Positions 50,416 through 62,236 are shown, counted from the first letter of the stretch. The stretch is 64,000 bases of DNA from Okeania sp. SIO2C9 (GCF_010672455.1 NZ_JAAHGO010000007.1:338659-402658), one strand, 5' to 3'. The notes: generated by a model from the sequence alone, not told the origin. Made by a program: numbers and translations.

Positions 50416-50750
50416 CTCATTTCAGTTATCAGTTATCAGTTATCAGTTATCAGTTGTCAGAATGAATAGATTTAATGCCAGTTTTGATGTCGTCAATTAT
50501 ATTTTTTGTCAAAGAGATATCTCTTGAACGTGTCTTTTAATCACACTTATTATTCATAAAATTCTTTTTTTTAAAGTGGTGTAATGTAATTTCCTGATAA
50601 TTAGCGACAAAAAAACTTTTTCCTCCTGATATCAAGTCTCATTAATTAGCCATAATAAGAATGTTTTCTCTGATAAATTTCTCCTTGTTCCCTCTTCCTT
50701 ATTCCCTAAATTTTTTATTGTGGGTATTCAAACAGATTTAACATTATACT
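50416..50750. other. Non-coding gap with heptamers
   Basis: A TTATCAG array (about 50421-50458) directly follows pirin. ATCAAGTCTCATTAATTAGC is shared with about 30414. No gene is seen. Confidence 0.55.
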
Positions 50751-52275
<1,525 letters not shown>

Positions 52276-54051
52276 TTACTCAGAAATTTGCAGTTCATAT
52301 AAATTCCAAAAACCTCCGGAAAGTTCAGTATATTGAATTCCTTTAATCCGATTTCTTATAGCTTCAAATTCTAGAGGATTGACCATATATATAAAAGGTA
52401 ATTCCTCAGCAATAATTTGCTGTGCTTGACCATAAATTTCTTTTCGTTTTTCTTCATCTAGCACTTGAGAAGCTCTAATATAAAGATCGTCTATTTCTTG
52501 TTCCCAATCATTGATTTTCCAACCTTCTATATTGTCTTCTCCAGGTTGAGGTCCTTGATTAAAAGTGTGTAATCTACCATTAACAGACCAAATATTATAA
52601 CCACCATGAGGTTCAATACCTCCTCCTCCAAAACCTCCTAGATAACCTTCCCAATCTCTGGATAAAGATAGTCTTTCTACATAAGTATTAAAACTGAGAA
52701 ACTGCATATTTACTTTAATACCTATTTTGGCTAAATCTTGATTAATTTGTGTTGCCATTTGTTCTCTAACTTTCCGACCCGCACTTGATAATAAATTAAA
52801 TTCTACTCGATTACCTTCACTGTCTAATAATTCACCATTTTGATTATATTTAAAGCCAGCACTCACTAAAAGTTCTTTGGCTTTTTCGGGGTTGTAATTG
52901 TAAATTTTTAAGCCTTCTTCTGGAGATAGATAAAAAGGACTGGTGACCGGAATTGGTGAATATTGGGGCGCACCTAATCCACGGTATATATTATTTGTCA
53001 TTGCTTCCCTATTAATTGCATAGGCGATCGCTTGCCGAAAAGCTTTGTTATTAAACCATCGAGATTTAAAGGGTTTAACAAATGGTTCACCTTGAGCATT
53101 CTTTGCCTCATTCAAATTAAAAGAAATAAAGCTAGAAGCAGATGTCGGACCGCCATTATAAATAGTATACTGGCCGCGATTTTCTTCTCGTTTTAACAGA
53201 GGATACATTTCTGCTGCTACTTGAATTGTATCTAGTTCTCCAGAACGAAAATTTAATAGTTGGTTATCTGTATTTTCGATGACTTGCCAGACAATATTTT
53301 CAATATAAGGTAAATTATTTCCTTGCTCATCTTGACGCCAGTAAAATGGATTTTTTTCTAAAATAATTCGCTGATTAGGTGTATAACTTTTGAGGCGATA
53401 CATACCATTACCAACAATTTCTCTTACCGGGGTATCAGTTCCCCATTTTGTGAGATAGTTTAATTCTCCTTCCGAATTAGTAGTACGAACTGACTCTTTT
53501 AAAGCATGAATAGGTAGAGTAGGTAATCCTCCGGCATATCTAATAAAAGGAGCAAAAGGTTCTGGTGTGGAAAATTCTATACGGCGATTATCTATTTTTT
53601 TGACTGTTGGTAAAGCACCACTTTGACCGATTCTGAGAATGTCTTTAAAGCTAGTAGGAATTTTATCGCTGAGGTATATTTCATTATAAGAAAAAACTAC
53701 ATCATCAGCAGTTAAAGGTTCTCCATCTGACCACTTCAAGCCTTCTTTTAAAGTAATAATTATTGTTTGTCCATCATCAGAAACTTTCCAGGATTCAGCT
53801 AAAGCTGGCTCCAATTCTCCTGTGATACCATTTTCAATAATTAAACCCTCATATAGATAACCAAAAACATTATATGCTGACTGATTTAATGGATAGTTGA
53901 AAGTAGAGGCATCACTAGGGGTAGGTACAACAATACGAGATTGATAATTTGATGGTGCTGGTCTACAAGCACTGAGGAAAAATATTAAAATAACTATGCA
54001 TAAAATTGCTAATTTACGGTAGTTATTTTTTTGGGTATTCAAGTTAGTCAT
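52276..54051 (-). CDS. Family 5 oligopeptide-type ABC substrate-binding lipoprotein
   Basis: About 591 residues from ATG 54051 (MTNLNTQKNN); the frame reaches 54090 but the later start gives a proper lipoprotein signal (LAILCIVILIFFLSAC, lipid on Cys). SBP_bac_5 features: AYNVFGYLYEGLI, LEPALAESWKVSDDGQTIII, LKWSDGEPLTADDVVFSY, RQAIAYAINREAM and YNPEKAKELLVSAG. It would deliver peptides or similar solutes to an Opp/Dpp importer; an OppC-like permease is at 1.5-2.5 kb but not linked. TTCCTTC heptamers abut the 3' end. Confidence 0.9.
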   Translation of the reverse strand: MTNLNTQKNNYRKLAILCIVILIFFLSACRPAPSNYQSRIVVPTPSDASTFNYPLNQSAYNVFGYLYEGLIIENGITGELEPALAESWKVSDDGQTIIITLKEGLKWSDGEPLTADDVVFSYNEIYLSDKIPTSFKDILRIGQSGALPTVKKIDNRRIEFSTPEPFAPFIRYAGGLPTLPIHALKESVRTTNSEGELNYLTKWGTDTPVREIVGNGMYRLKSYTPNQRIILEKNPFYWRQDEQGNNLPYIENIVWQVIENTDNQLLNFRSGELDTIQVAAEMYPLLKREENRGQYTIYNGGPTSASSFISFNLNEAKNAQGEPFVKPFKSRWFNNKAFRQAIAYAINREAMTNNIYRGLGAPQYSPIPVTSPFYLSPEEGLKIYNYNPEKAKELLVSAGFKYNQNGELLDSEGNRVEFNLLSSAGRKVREQMATQINQDLAKIGIKVNMQFLSFNTYVERLSLSRDWEGYLGGFGGGGIEPHGGYNIWSVNGRLHTFNQGPQPGEDNIEGWKINDWEQEIDDLYIRASQVLDEEKRKEIYGQAQQIIAEELPFIYMVNPLEFEAIRNRIKGIQYTELSGGFWNLYELQISE

Positions 54052-54166
54052 ATTCAGGTAATTGATATATCTGTAACTAGATAATACCAAATTAAACTAA
54101 AGATATTTCTGTTGTGAGCCAAGAAATTTATTTCTTGACGGATAACAAGGCTAGAAAATTTGGTGA

Positions 54167-54275
54167 TGCCCAAAATAATGAAAATTGGATCGTAGTTATT
54201 ATGAAAAACGATTTCAATATTATTTTTGAATCAAACCTATCAAGAACACCTCCAATGTGTCACTAAATCTTAATC
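54167..54275 (+). pseudogene. 3' fragment of the HAD phosphatase-like gene (copy 1)
   Basis: The plus strand reads AQNNENWIVVIMKNDFNI then IFESNLSRTPPMCH and a stop. This is the tail of the gene at 62341-63333 (AQNRENWIVVSMQNDFNT, SNPSRTPPMC). Nothing of the upstream part remains. It lies between two minus-strand genes. Confidence 0.8.
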
Positions 54276-54309
54276 CCTAGAGTAGACAATGCACACCAAA
54301 AAGCTATAG

Positions 54310-55323
54310 TTATCTTCTGAAGGTTTTTGAAGGAACCTCACCAAATACCTTATAATAATCCCTTGCTAATTGTCCTCGATGATAAAAGCCAAATTCCTGA
54401 GTAATTTCTCTGAGATTACCCTGTTTATCTTTTTGTTGAAGTTCTTCATGTAGAGCATGAAGACGTAGATGTTTAAAATATTTTTGGGGTGACATCTGAT
54501 AATAGTCTTTAAAGATATATTCTAAGGTTCTTTGACTAATTTTTAATTCCTCACATATATCCTGAGTTGTAATATATGATTTGAGATTACTAAGGTAAAA
54601 GTCTTCCGCTTTTTTTAAAATACGACTTCGGTTTATTTGTGGTTTTTTCAGTCTAATTTCTGTTGCTTCTGCGATCGCAACGATCAGAGTCTGAGCTATT
54701 TCTTCTTCTAATTTATGTTTAAGGTAATGGTTAATTAATAAGGAATTAACAGAAGAATAGGTTTGAGCATTGATTTGAAATAATAATTGATAAAGTTGAT
54801 AACACAATCGCCGTATATAGTTAATTTTTTGGCGATCGGCTTTGATGACTGGGGGAATACTTTGCTTATTCAGTTGTTTTTGAAATTCAAATAATTCTAA
54901 TGTTTCACAGATATTATTGAAAAATTCATCCTGAAAAAAGAGGAAATAATTACCGTGGAATTTCTGTCGTAAATCAGCTACTTGTTTTTCCGGATAAACA
55001 ATGGTGATCGTGTTTATATCTGTCTTGTATTTATGGGAGAATAAATTACCGTAATGAAAAGCAGAAAAAGCAAAAGTAAAGTGATTTAGGCAAACTCCCC
55101 TATATAAAAACTGAGAATTTTGCTGGAATAAACCTAATTTTATATTATCAGTGAAAACCTGGGATACATAGCACTCAAAACTTCGATCGCCTAAGTGGCA
55201 TATTTCACCAATAAACGTTTTCTCAAAACTTCTAAGTTCTGATAAATCCAGAAAATGATTATGTCTAAAAGTTATGTTTTTTTGTTCTAAAAGCAACTCT
55301 GATTTTTGTTCAAATTCAAACAT
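54310..55323 (-). CDS. AraC-family transcription regulator
   Basis: A 337-residue protein. The C-terminal 100 residues hold two helix-turn-helix units: ITTQDICEELKISQRTLEYI and REITQEFGFYHRGQLARDYYKVFGEVPSKTFRR. The N-terminal 230 residues are a ligand or dimer domain without recognised motifs. It is divergent to the first sulfatase, with a 348-nt shared promoter region, and a related regulator is divergent to the second sulfatase. Control of sulfatase expression is a reasonable inference. Confidence 0.88.
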   Translation of the reverse strand: MFEFEQKSELLLEQKNITFRHNHFLDLSELRSFEKTFIGEICHLGDRSFECYVSQVFTDNIKLGLFQQNSQFLYRGVCLNHFTFAFSAFHYGNLFSHKYKTDINTITIVYPEKQVADLRQKFHGNYFLFFQDEFFNNICETLELFEFQKQLNKQSIPPVIKADRQKINYIRRLCYQLYQLLFQINAQTYSSVNSLLINHYLKHKLEEEIAQTLIVAIAEATEIRLKKPQINRSRILKKAEDFYLSNLKSYITTQDICEELKISQRTLEYIFKDYYQMSPQKYFKHLRLHALHEELQQKDKQGNLREITQEFGFYHRGQLARDYYKVFGEVPSKTFRR

Positions 55324-55671
55324 ATTGTGATATTCAAACTAAGTCAAAAAACTATAGGCTTAAGCCACCATTAAGGTTAATTTTTGTTAAGAAAAAAAAC
55401 TTGCGTTTTTTAGATCGGTTTGAAGAATTGTATCGTTTATATTGTCGTTGTGTCCCAAAGATTCCAGCTAAAATTTAACTTTTTTAGGACTTACGCCGGA
55501 CAACCTATTTTCCTCATTGGGATTGAATGAATCAGGGTAATTTGCTTTACTAACTAGGCCGTTATAGTGGGCTTGATTTTTGCTCAAATCCAAATGATGT
55601 ACTCATAACTCACCCCAATTCCGCTTTGGAATGTGGTCTGAGTTCTGTTAACCCTTTTTTCAAGTAAATTA
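55324..55671. promoter_or_regulatory. Divergent promoter region, AraC regulator / sulfatase 1
   Basis: 348 nt without a gene between divergent starts. It holds a lone AGGACTTACGCCGG end (about 55487) and GATCGGTTTGAAGAATTGTA (about 55413), a possible regulator site. No exact promoter can be assigned. Confidence 0.4.
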
Positions 55672-58359
55672 ATGTTTTTCAACCATACTTTGACCCGTAT
55701 TGGGAGGTTAGTTGTGGTGTTTACCATCGCACTCTCTCTCCTGCTAGGTACCGCTGTCCCCCCTGGCATGGCCCAAGACCTGCCTCTCTCAGAACCCGAT
55801 TTTCAGGGTCACATTGACAAAATTAACAAAACCTACGTCTACTCAGAGCCAGATCCAGACATTCTCAGCTCACCTACTGCCCTCCCTACAGATGCACCTA
55901 ACGTTGTGCTGATAATGTTGGATGATGTGGGTTTTGGTGCCTCGGAAACCTTTGGTGGCCCAGTTCATACCCCCACCCTTGAGAAATTGGCAGCAGATGG
56001 CTTAAGCTACAACCGCTTCCATACCACGGCCTTGTGTTCTCCTACCCGCGCCGGGTTGCTAACAGGTCGCAACCATCACTCTGCTGCCACTGGGGCTATT
56101 ACAGATGTGTCAACTGGGTTCCCCGGTTATACCGGACTCATCCCCCAGAGCACTGCTACTGTTGCCCAAATTTTGCAAGACCACGGCTATAAAACAGCTT
56201 GGTTAGGCAAAAACCACAACTTACCTGCCGAGCAAAGCAGTAACGCAGGTCCATTCACCCGCTGGCCTAATGACCTTGGCTTTGACTACTTCTATGGCTT
56301 CCTCGGTGGCGGTGGGGAGACTGACCAATGGTATCCCGCCCTGTATGAAAACCGCAATCCCATCAATCAACCTTCCTACCCTAATGAGGAAGACCTTGAC
56401 AATAGCTACAACCTCACCCGCGATCTAGCCGATAAGGCCATTAACTGGGTGAGCTATAACCACTCCTTGTCTCCAGACACTCCTTTCTTTCTCTATTTTG
56501 CCCCAGGAGCTACCCATGCTCCCCATCAACCCCCTCCTTCTTATACCCAGAAGTACCAGGCCAGAGGAGAACACGCCATTGCAGCAGGAGTAGAACACAG
56601 AGGAATGTTTACCGAGGGCTGGGACGAGCTACATGATGAAATTTGTACAAATGAGAAAGATATGGGAATCATCCCTCAAGATGCCGAATGTACGGAGCGA
56701 CCAGAGGAGATTCCAGCCTGGGATAATAGCGATTTTAATTATCCAAACGATGAATACAGGGATTTAATGGCCTTGCAAATGCAAAACTATGCAGGCTTCC
56801 TGGAATACACGGACGAACAAGTTGGCCGAGTGCTTGAGGCCATAGATGACTTGGGTGAAAAAGATAATACCATAGTTATCTACATTGTTGGTGATAATGG
56901 AGCCAGTGCAGAAGGCGGCTTAATGGGTGGCTGTAATATGAGCGCCACCTATGCTGGCCTTGACTTTACCAAGGAAGAGAACCTCAAGTGCCAAGAAGAA
57001 TTGGGCTGGGGAAATCCTGGAACGACTCCTCACTATGCCGTGGGTTGGGCTTGGGCTCTGGATGCTCCCTTCCGCTGGACTAAACAAATTGCTTCTTACT
57101 TTGGCGGCACTCGCAATCCGATGGTGGTTTCTTGGCCAGGTCACATTAATGTCGAGGAAGATCGCACAGCAAATCTACGAGATCAGTTTCTCCATGTTAT
57201 TGATGTTACCCCAACAATTTTGGATTTGGTTGGCATCGAGCCTCCTGAGTATGTCAATGGCATTGAGCAAAAGCCAATGGAAGGCGCTAGCTTTGTCAAC
57301 ACCTTCGGATCTGATGGAGCAAACGCAATCCCACTTCGGGATACTCAGTATTTCGAGATGTTTGCCAATCGCGGGATTTACCATGATGGTTGGATGGCGT
57401 CGTCGTTCCATGGACAGCTACCCTGGGATATTTTTGCAAAGAGTACCCTGAAAGATAATCCAGAGCTAGAGGATGAGTGGGAACTGTTCGATCTGGAGAA
57501 AGACTTTGCCCAGAATACTAATTTAGCAACGCAGTATCCAGACAAATTAGAGGAAATGAAGGCTCTGTTCGATCGCGAAGCTGAAAAATACAATGTCTAT
57601 CCCATTGACGATCGCTTTGGCGGACGGGCAAATCTCCCACGGCCTACTGTTTGGGAAGATCGTACCAAATTTGAGTTTTATCCTGGGGCAGTCTTTCTGC
57701 CTGGAGATGTTGCTCCCAACATTGCCGCTGACGACAACTTAGGCTATATCATTACTGCAAACCTGAATATTACTGATAAGGAGAATGTTCAAGGGGTTAT
57801 CTTAGCCAGTGGAGGAGGAGATACTGGAGGCTATAGCCTCTATGTCAACGAAGACAATTATCCAGTCTTCGAGTACAAGTATCTCAATAGGACACGAAAA
57901 GCTATAGTTTCCGACGAAAGATTAAAGGATGGTCTGAATCAGGTTTCATTTTCCTTTAACTTTGACCCGGAGGAATTTAAGGAATCCAAAGACTTCAAGC
58001 GTATTGGTAGTGGTTATCTCTGTGTCAATGGTCAAAAGTTCGATTCCGATGAGAGTTGGGAAATCCTTAACGGTAACTTTAATATGGATAGCCAAGATGT
58101 GGGAATGGATCTGCGGGCTCCGGTGAGCAAGAACTATGAACCACCCTTTGAGTTTACAGACGGTGAGATTAAGAAGGTGACCATTGATATCGCTCCATCT
58201 GAAGAGGAACTCGCATCTGCTCAAAGCTGTGTATTGGATATCGCTCTAAATGAGGAGGAACTTACGTCTTCAGAAAAACCAGCATCTGGGGATAATCTGA
58301 TTCCTGAAGAGTTAACCGAGCGCATTATTGAGGAGATACTTGAAAGGCTGGAAAAATAA
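55672..58359 (+). CDS. Exported arylsulfatase (CSPTR type)
   Basis: An 895-residue protein with a signal peptide (about 1-35, ending GMAQ). The sulfatase core has VLIMLDDVGFG (metal Asp84, Asp85), the signature LCSPTRAGLLTGR with Cys122 to be converted to formylglycine, KTAWLGKNHN, IVIYIVGDNGAS and NPMVVSWPGH. The last 200 residues form a beta-rich accessory domain (GDVAPNIAADDNLGYII) and a charged tail with repeated APSEEELASA-like and ALNEEELTSS-like units. It would remove sulfate esters outside the cytoplasm. GC content and codon choice are visibly higher than in its neighbours, which suggests transfer. Confidence 0.92.
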   Translation: MFFNHTLTRIGRLVVVFTIALSLLLGTAVPPGMAQDLPLSEPDFQGHIDKINKTYVYSEPDPDILSSPTALPTDAPNVVLIMLDDVGFGASETFGGPVHTPTLEKLAADGLSYNRFHTTALCSPTRAGLLTGRNHHSAATGAITDVSTGFPGYTGLIPQSTATVAQILQDHGYKTAWLGKNHNLPAEQSSNAGPFTRWPNDLGFDYFYGFLGGGGETDQWYPALYENRNPINQPSYPNEEDLDNSYNLTRDLADKAINWVSYNHSLSPDTPFFLYFAPGATHAPHQPPPSYTQKYQARGEHAIAAGVEHRGMFTEGWDELHDEICTNEKDMGIIPQDAECTERPEEIPAWDNSDFNYPNDEYRDLMALQMQNYAGFLEYTDEQVGRVLEAIDDLGEKDNTIVIYIVGDNGASAEGGLMGGCNMSATYAGLDFTKEENLKCQEELGWGNPGTTPHYAVGWAWALDAPFRWTKQIASYFGGTRNPMVVSWPGHINVEEDRTANLRDQFLHVIDVTPTILDLVGIEPPEYVNGIEQKPMEGASFVNTFGSDGANAIPLRDTQYFEMFANRGIYHDGWMASSFHGQLPWDIFAKSTLKDNPELEDEWELFDLEKDFAQNTNLATQYPDKLEEMKALFDREAEKYNVYPIDDRFGGRANLPRPTVWEDRTKFEFYPGAVFLPGDVAPNIAADDNLGYIITANLNITDKENVQGVILASGGGDTGGYSLYVNEDNYPVFEYKYLNRTRKAIVSDERLKDGLNQVSFSFNFDPEEFKESKDFKRIGSGYLCVNGQKFDSDESWEILNGNFNMDSQDVGMDLRAPVSKNYEPPFEFTDGEIKKVTIDIAPSEEELASAQSCVLDIALNEEELTSSEKPASGDNLIPEELTERIIEEILERLEK

Positions 58360-58494
58360 TACTAGGACTTGATGGTGCAAATCTAAGATAGAATGAACCA
58401 CATCGTTGATTCTATATTGCACGCTAACTTTCCTTTTTCCCCTTTAGGCAAAGCTGTGGGGTGTCGATATCTTGACACTCCATAGCCTATACTA

Positions 58495-58625
58495 ATATCA
58501 TGTCCGGTTGAATAGTTACACTTTAGAGGAGGTAAGGCAGCGGGAGCAGGAGGCAGGAGGCAGAAGGAAAGAAAAGGTTAGAAGGGAAAAGGTTTTTTTA
58601 TCACGCTATTATCCGGACATGATAT
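58495..58625. repeat. MITE-like element, ATATCATGTCCGG family
   Basis: Starts ATATCATGTCCGGTTGAATA and ends TTATCCGGACATGATAT. It sits between sulfatase 1 and the HAD/FGE remnants. The interior has GGCAGCGGGAGCAGGAGGC-type purine tracts. Confidence 0.8.
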
Positions 58626-58639
58626 AAGACGATATTGAT

Positions 58640-58985
58640 TAGCGACCGCGACGTTCCTACAGTGTACGCAAAAGTATAATTTGGGAGGTTCTTTTCCAAG
58701 ATGATTGCAATCGGGAATATGAATACAATAATGTCCCTTCTCTAAATGAATCTCTCGACGAAGCTCAAAATCGTGACAATTGGATCGTAGTCAGTATGAA
58801 AGACGACTCCAATACTATTTTTGAGTCAGAACTATCAAGAACACCTCCAGTCTGTAACTAAACTTTAATCAGTAGGGTGGGCATTGCTTACCTGATATCA
58901 AATTAAATTAAGACCTTATATGATCAAATTCTCAAGCATTTTATGAAAACTTTTTGCTTAAAATCACTTATTATCTCTTTCCTAA
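58640..58985 (+). pseudogene. Degenerate HAD 3' end plus FGE 5' end (copy 2)
   Basis: 58640-58700 resembles the leader before the intact HAD gene (TACAGTGTACGC...GGGAGGTTCTTTT versus TACGGTGTACAC...GGAGGATCTTTT). It jumps straight to DDCNREYEYNN, AQNRDNWIVVSMKDDSNT and SRTPPVCN, the HAD C-terminus. After a spacer sharing TTACCTGATATCAAATTAAA comes ATG 58943, MKTFCLKSLIISFLT, matching MKTFWLKSLILCFLT of the FGE gene at 63515, and then homology ends. So one copy of the HAD-FGE unit has lost most of both genes. Confidence 0.8.
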
Positions 58986-59075
58986 CTTATGAATTATCTG
59001 AAGTTATCGCTTCATTACAAAATTTAGCTAGAGTAACACAACGGACCACTATCATATCCCCTGATTTTTCACTCT

Positions 59076-59957
59076 CTATGCTTTCTTTCGCAACGTCTCT
59101 GAAGGCAACTCTCCAAACATGGCTTTGTAATCTCTAGCAAAATGACCTGCACTCCAGAACCAAAATTGACCTGCAAGCATAGTTATAGTAGAGTTCTCCG
59201 GATCGCTTGCCTTCAGGCGTTGTCGTAATGCATTGAGTCTTCGCACCTTGAGATAACGCATCGGACTCATGCCAAATAACTCCTTAAAACCACGGGATAA
59301 GGGGGAACTGCTAGACTCTAAATTTTGAGCTAGCTGTTTTAAGGTCAGAGGTTCTTCAAAGCTAGATAACATTTCTTGCTCTGCTTGGGCAATCAACTTA
59401 GCTTGTCGGGAAGGTTTGAGGGAACTTTTGGAATTCCACTTGATGGGAATCTTACTAATTAACAAAGGCAGGAAATCATTAGTAATAAGATCCACAACAT
59501 GATCTTGTTGTAACCAACTTGGTTTATGTTCTGCTAACCAAAATATTTCCTTCAAGTAATCTTTAATTTCTTTCATCCCAGTTGGTAACAAATTCACATA
59601 ATTTTTACTCAGGAAACAATCATCCAGATCGTGGCGTTGTAGTTGGTTTGCATAAGCATGAAAAGTTTCCACAGGGATTAAAATATTTGCGATCGTTCCA
59701 CCTTGAGGCATGAGGAAGTCTACTTCATCTCCATTGAAACCAAAAATAGTCCTTTGAGGATCGATAGGGCGACGGTGGGAGTAAAATTCTCCTTCATTCT
59801 CAAACCAGACCATCGTAAAATCTCGGTATTTCTTCAAGTCTTCACCCCAAGTTTGAATCCCTTGATTCGCCTGATTGTATATGAAATGTAACTCACCAAT
59901 CCGGATCGACAAAAACTTACTCTGGAGAGGACCAGTAGTGAGTTGTATCATCTGCAT
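59076..59957 (-). CDS. AraC-family transcription regulator
   Basis: A 293-residue protein. The C-terminal DNA-binding part has LTLKQLAQNLESSSSPLSRG, FKELFGMSPMRYLKVRRLNA and FWFWSAGHFARDYKAMFGEL. The N-terminal part is a cupin-like ligand domain (FGFNGDEVDFLMPQGGTI). It is divergent to sulfatase 2 (60375), like the other AraC gene to sulfatase 1; the two share the ARDYK.MFGE.PS.T.R C-terminus. It probably responds to a sulfated compound or its product, but the ligand is unknown. Confidence 0.88.
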   Translation of the reverse strand: MQMIQLTTGPLQSKFLSIRIGELHFIYNQANQGIQTWGEDLKKYRDFTMVWFENEGEFYSHRRPIDPQRTIFGFNGDEVDFLMPQGGTIANILIPVETFHAYANQLQRHDLDDCFLSKNYVNLLPTGMKEIKDYLKEIFWLAEHKPSWLQQDHVVDLITNDFLPLLISKIPIKWNSKSSLKPSRQAKLIAQAEQEMLSSFEEPLTLKQLAQNLESSSSPLSRGFKELFGMSPMRYLKVRRLNALRQRLKASDPENSTITMLAGQFWFWSAGHFARDYKAMFGELPSETLRKKA

Positions 59958-60374
59958 TCCACGATAGCCACAAAACTCAGTTGAATCGTGTTTGAGTCTT
60001 AATCTGGATTACGAAGAGGCCATCGTCCTTTCTTATTGGCAATGGCGATCGCCTCTTTATTTTGAATGAACTCAGCAAACTGTGGTAAGTTACTCATTTT
60101 TTATCAAGTCAATTAATAGGTTTGTATAATCGACTGATTAGCAATAATCATTAAAAATTTCATATCATAATATGATAATTATTGCCTTTATATTAAGAAT
60201 TATTTTGATTATAAGAAAAATATTAAATCTTCCTCAAGCTATTTGACAAAGATAACTTTAGCTAGAATAATGACTAACTAAAGAACTTGAAGAAAAAGTT
60301 TTCAGTAAATTTGAATTTTCTCTTTCTGATTCTTTGTAACAAAATCTTAACATAAAAAAAGTAGATTTTGCCTC
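59958..60374. promoter_or_regulatory. Divergent region, AraC regulator / sulfatase 2
   Basis: About 417 nt. It holds a short minus-strand frame (60000-60096) and an AT-rich stretch with a ATATCATAATATGAT palindrome (60161-60175). The promoter of sulfatase 2 must lie in the last 200 nt, but no box can be fixed. Confidence 0.4.
60000..60096 (-). CDS. Possible 32-residue peptide or gene fragment
   Basis: Reads MSNLPQFAEFIQNKEAIAI then ANKKGRWPLRNPD and stops at TAA. It contains a HIP1 site (GGCGATCGCC) and looks like real coding text, perhaps the 5' end of a lost gene, on the same strand as the AraC regulator. No family was recognised. Confidence 0.3.
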
Positions 60375-62138
60375 ATGCGAAAAGCTATGAAAACAGGGAT
60401 TGCTATCGCAATTTCCCTAGTGTTTGCAATGTCGGGAATCCTGCCTTGGTTTCCTACATCTGCTGCATTAGCCCAAACAAATGAGCCTCCTAACATTTTA
60501 GTGATTATGGGAGATGATATTGGTTGGACAAATGTCAGCGCCTACGAAAAAGGCATTGTTGGTTACGACACCCCTAATATCGATCGTATTGCCAACGAAG
60601 GTGTGCTGTTCACTGACTACTACGGCGAGCAGAGTTGTACCGCCGGTCGATCAACATTTATCACTGGACAAAGCGGCCTGCGTACTGGTCTACTGAAAGT
60701 GGGCTTCCCTGGTGCGCCGTTCGGCATCCAAGACAATGATCCCACCTTGGCGGAGATGCTCAAACCCTTGGGCTACACGACTGGCCAGTTTGGTAAAAAC
60801 CACTTGGGCGATCGAAACCAGTTTCTACCGACGGTTCACGGCTTTGATGAATTTTTTGGCAACCTCTACCACTTGAATGCGGAAGAAGAACCGGAGAATG
60901 AGGACTACCCTGAAGACCCAGAATTTTACAACAAATTTGGACCTCGTGGCGTGCTTGATTGCATAGCATCGGATGAGGAGTATGAAGAGCCAATTTACCA
61001 GGAAGATGGAACGCCGATTCCTGATCAAGAGCTCAGGGAGATATCTCTCCAACGCTTCGGTGAATTGGGCTATCAGTTCTGTAAAGATACAGGGCCCCTG
61101 ACTATTCAACGAATGAAGAACGTAGATCGCGAATTCCTTAATCGCACCAAAACATTCATTACTAATGCTGTTGAGAACGACCAGCCTTTCTTTACCTGGT
61201 TCAACTCAACCCGTATGCACTTCTACACCCACATCAACAAGAAAGTGGATGGTCTTAGCGGTCAGGGTTTCTACGGCGATGCTATGTTGGAGCACGACGG
61301 CCATGTGGGCGAGTTGCTGAAGTTGCTAGACCCGCCTAGTGAAGACAACCCAAATGGATTGGGCATTGCTGACAATACGATTGTGATTTATACCACAGAC
61401 AACGGCCCCCATTACAACGAATGGCCAGATGGTGCTCTGAGTCCGTTCCGTGGTGAGAAGAACACCAACTGGGAAGGCGGCTACCGGGTTCCAGGTTTAG
61501 TGCGCTGGCCTGGTCGTATTCCGGCAGGCGTTGTCTCCCATGAAATTTTCTCCCACCTGGATTGGGTGCCAACACTGATGGCAGCAGCTGGCGTGCCAGA
61601 CATAAAAGAAGAACTGAAGCTGCCATGTACCGTGCTTCCAAATATCGGGAAGCCCAATCTCTGCAATACCTATCTGGATGGGTATAACCAACTGGCCTAT
61701 CTGGAAAATGCGGACCAAACCGATGCCGAGGGGGCGCGTCCGGGCTTCATGTACTTTAATGATGAGGGTCAATTGCCAGGGGTTCGGGTTGGTGACTGGA
61801 AAGTCGTCTATCTGGAGCAACGAGCCCACTATTTCGATGTTTGGCGGGAAGAGTTTGTACCCCTGCGAATTCCCAAGCTGTTTAACCTGCGTCGGGATCC
61901 CTACGAGCGAGCAGATACAGATTCAAACAACTATAACCAATGGTGGATTCGCCGTAGCTACTTACTGATACCTGCGGGCACACTGGTGAAGGAGTACCTA
62001 GATACTTTTTACAAGTATCCCCCCAGTCAGCCTCCTTTCCAGGCTAATCCTAACATAATTGTTGATGATATCATCGATTCAATCTCTAATCAGGAAGGAG
62101 CAGTCGGTACTAACTTATATCAGGGTGCTATTGATTAG
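60375..62138 (+). CDS. Exported arylsulfatase (CTAGR type)
   Basis: A 587-residue protein with a signal peptide (about 1-34, ending ALAQ). The core has ILVIMGDDIGWTNVSAYEKG (Asp47, Asp48), the signature SCTAGRSTFITGQ (Cys88; C.A.R rather than C.P.R), GQFGKNHLGDR, VIYTTDNGPHYNEWPDG, PGLVRWPGRI and HLDWVPTLMAAAGVPD. The Cys signature is accepted by formylglycine-generating enzymes, and one is encoded downstream. It is also GC-richer than the neighbouring AT-rich genes. A hairpin terminator follows. Confidence 0.92.
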   Translation: MRKAMKTGIAIAISLVFAMSGILPWFPTSAALAQTNEPPNILVIMGDDIGWTNVSAYEKGIVGYDTPNIDRIANEGVLFTDYYGEQSCTAGRSTFITGQSGLRTGLLKVGFPGAPFGIQDNDPTLAEMLKPLGYTTGQFGKNHLGDRNQFLPTVHGFDEFFGNLYHLNAEEEPENEDYPEDPEFYNKFGPRGVLDCIASDEEYEEPIYQEDGTPIPDQELREISLQRFGELGYQFCKDTGPLTIQRMKNVDREFLNRTKTFITNAVENDQPFFTWFNSTRMHFYTHINKKVDGLSGQGFYGDAMLEHDGHVGELLKLLDPPSEDNPNGLGIADNTIVIYTTDNGPHYNEWPDGALSPFRGEKNTNWEGGYRVPGLVRWPGRIPAGVVSHEIFSHLDWVPTLMAAAGVPDIKEELKLPCTVLPNIGKPNLCNTYLDGYNQLAYLENADQTDAEGARPGFMYFNDEGQLPGVRVGDWKVVYLEQRAHYFDVWREEFVPLRIPKLFNLRRDPYERADTDSNNYNQWWIRRSYLLIPAGTLVKEYLDTFYKYPPSQPPFQANPNIIVDDIIDSISNQEGAVGTNLYQGAID

Positions 62139-62236
62139 TCCGTGGGGACTTTGCCCATCAGTGATTTTCCAGGCAATTAAAATTGACTGCGATATTAATT
62201 CCATGACTACACTACGGTGTACACACAAGTAGAATT

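Noticed and set aside
58943-59137. 64-codon plus-strand frame
   Set aside because: Only its first 15 codons match the FGE signal peptide; the rest overlaps the AraC gene in antisense.
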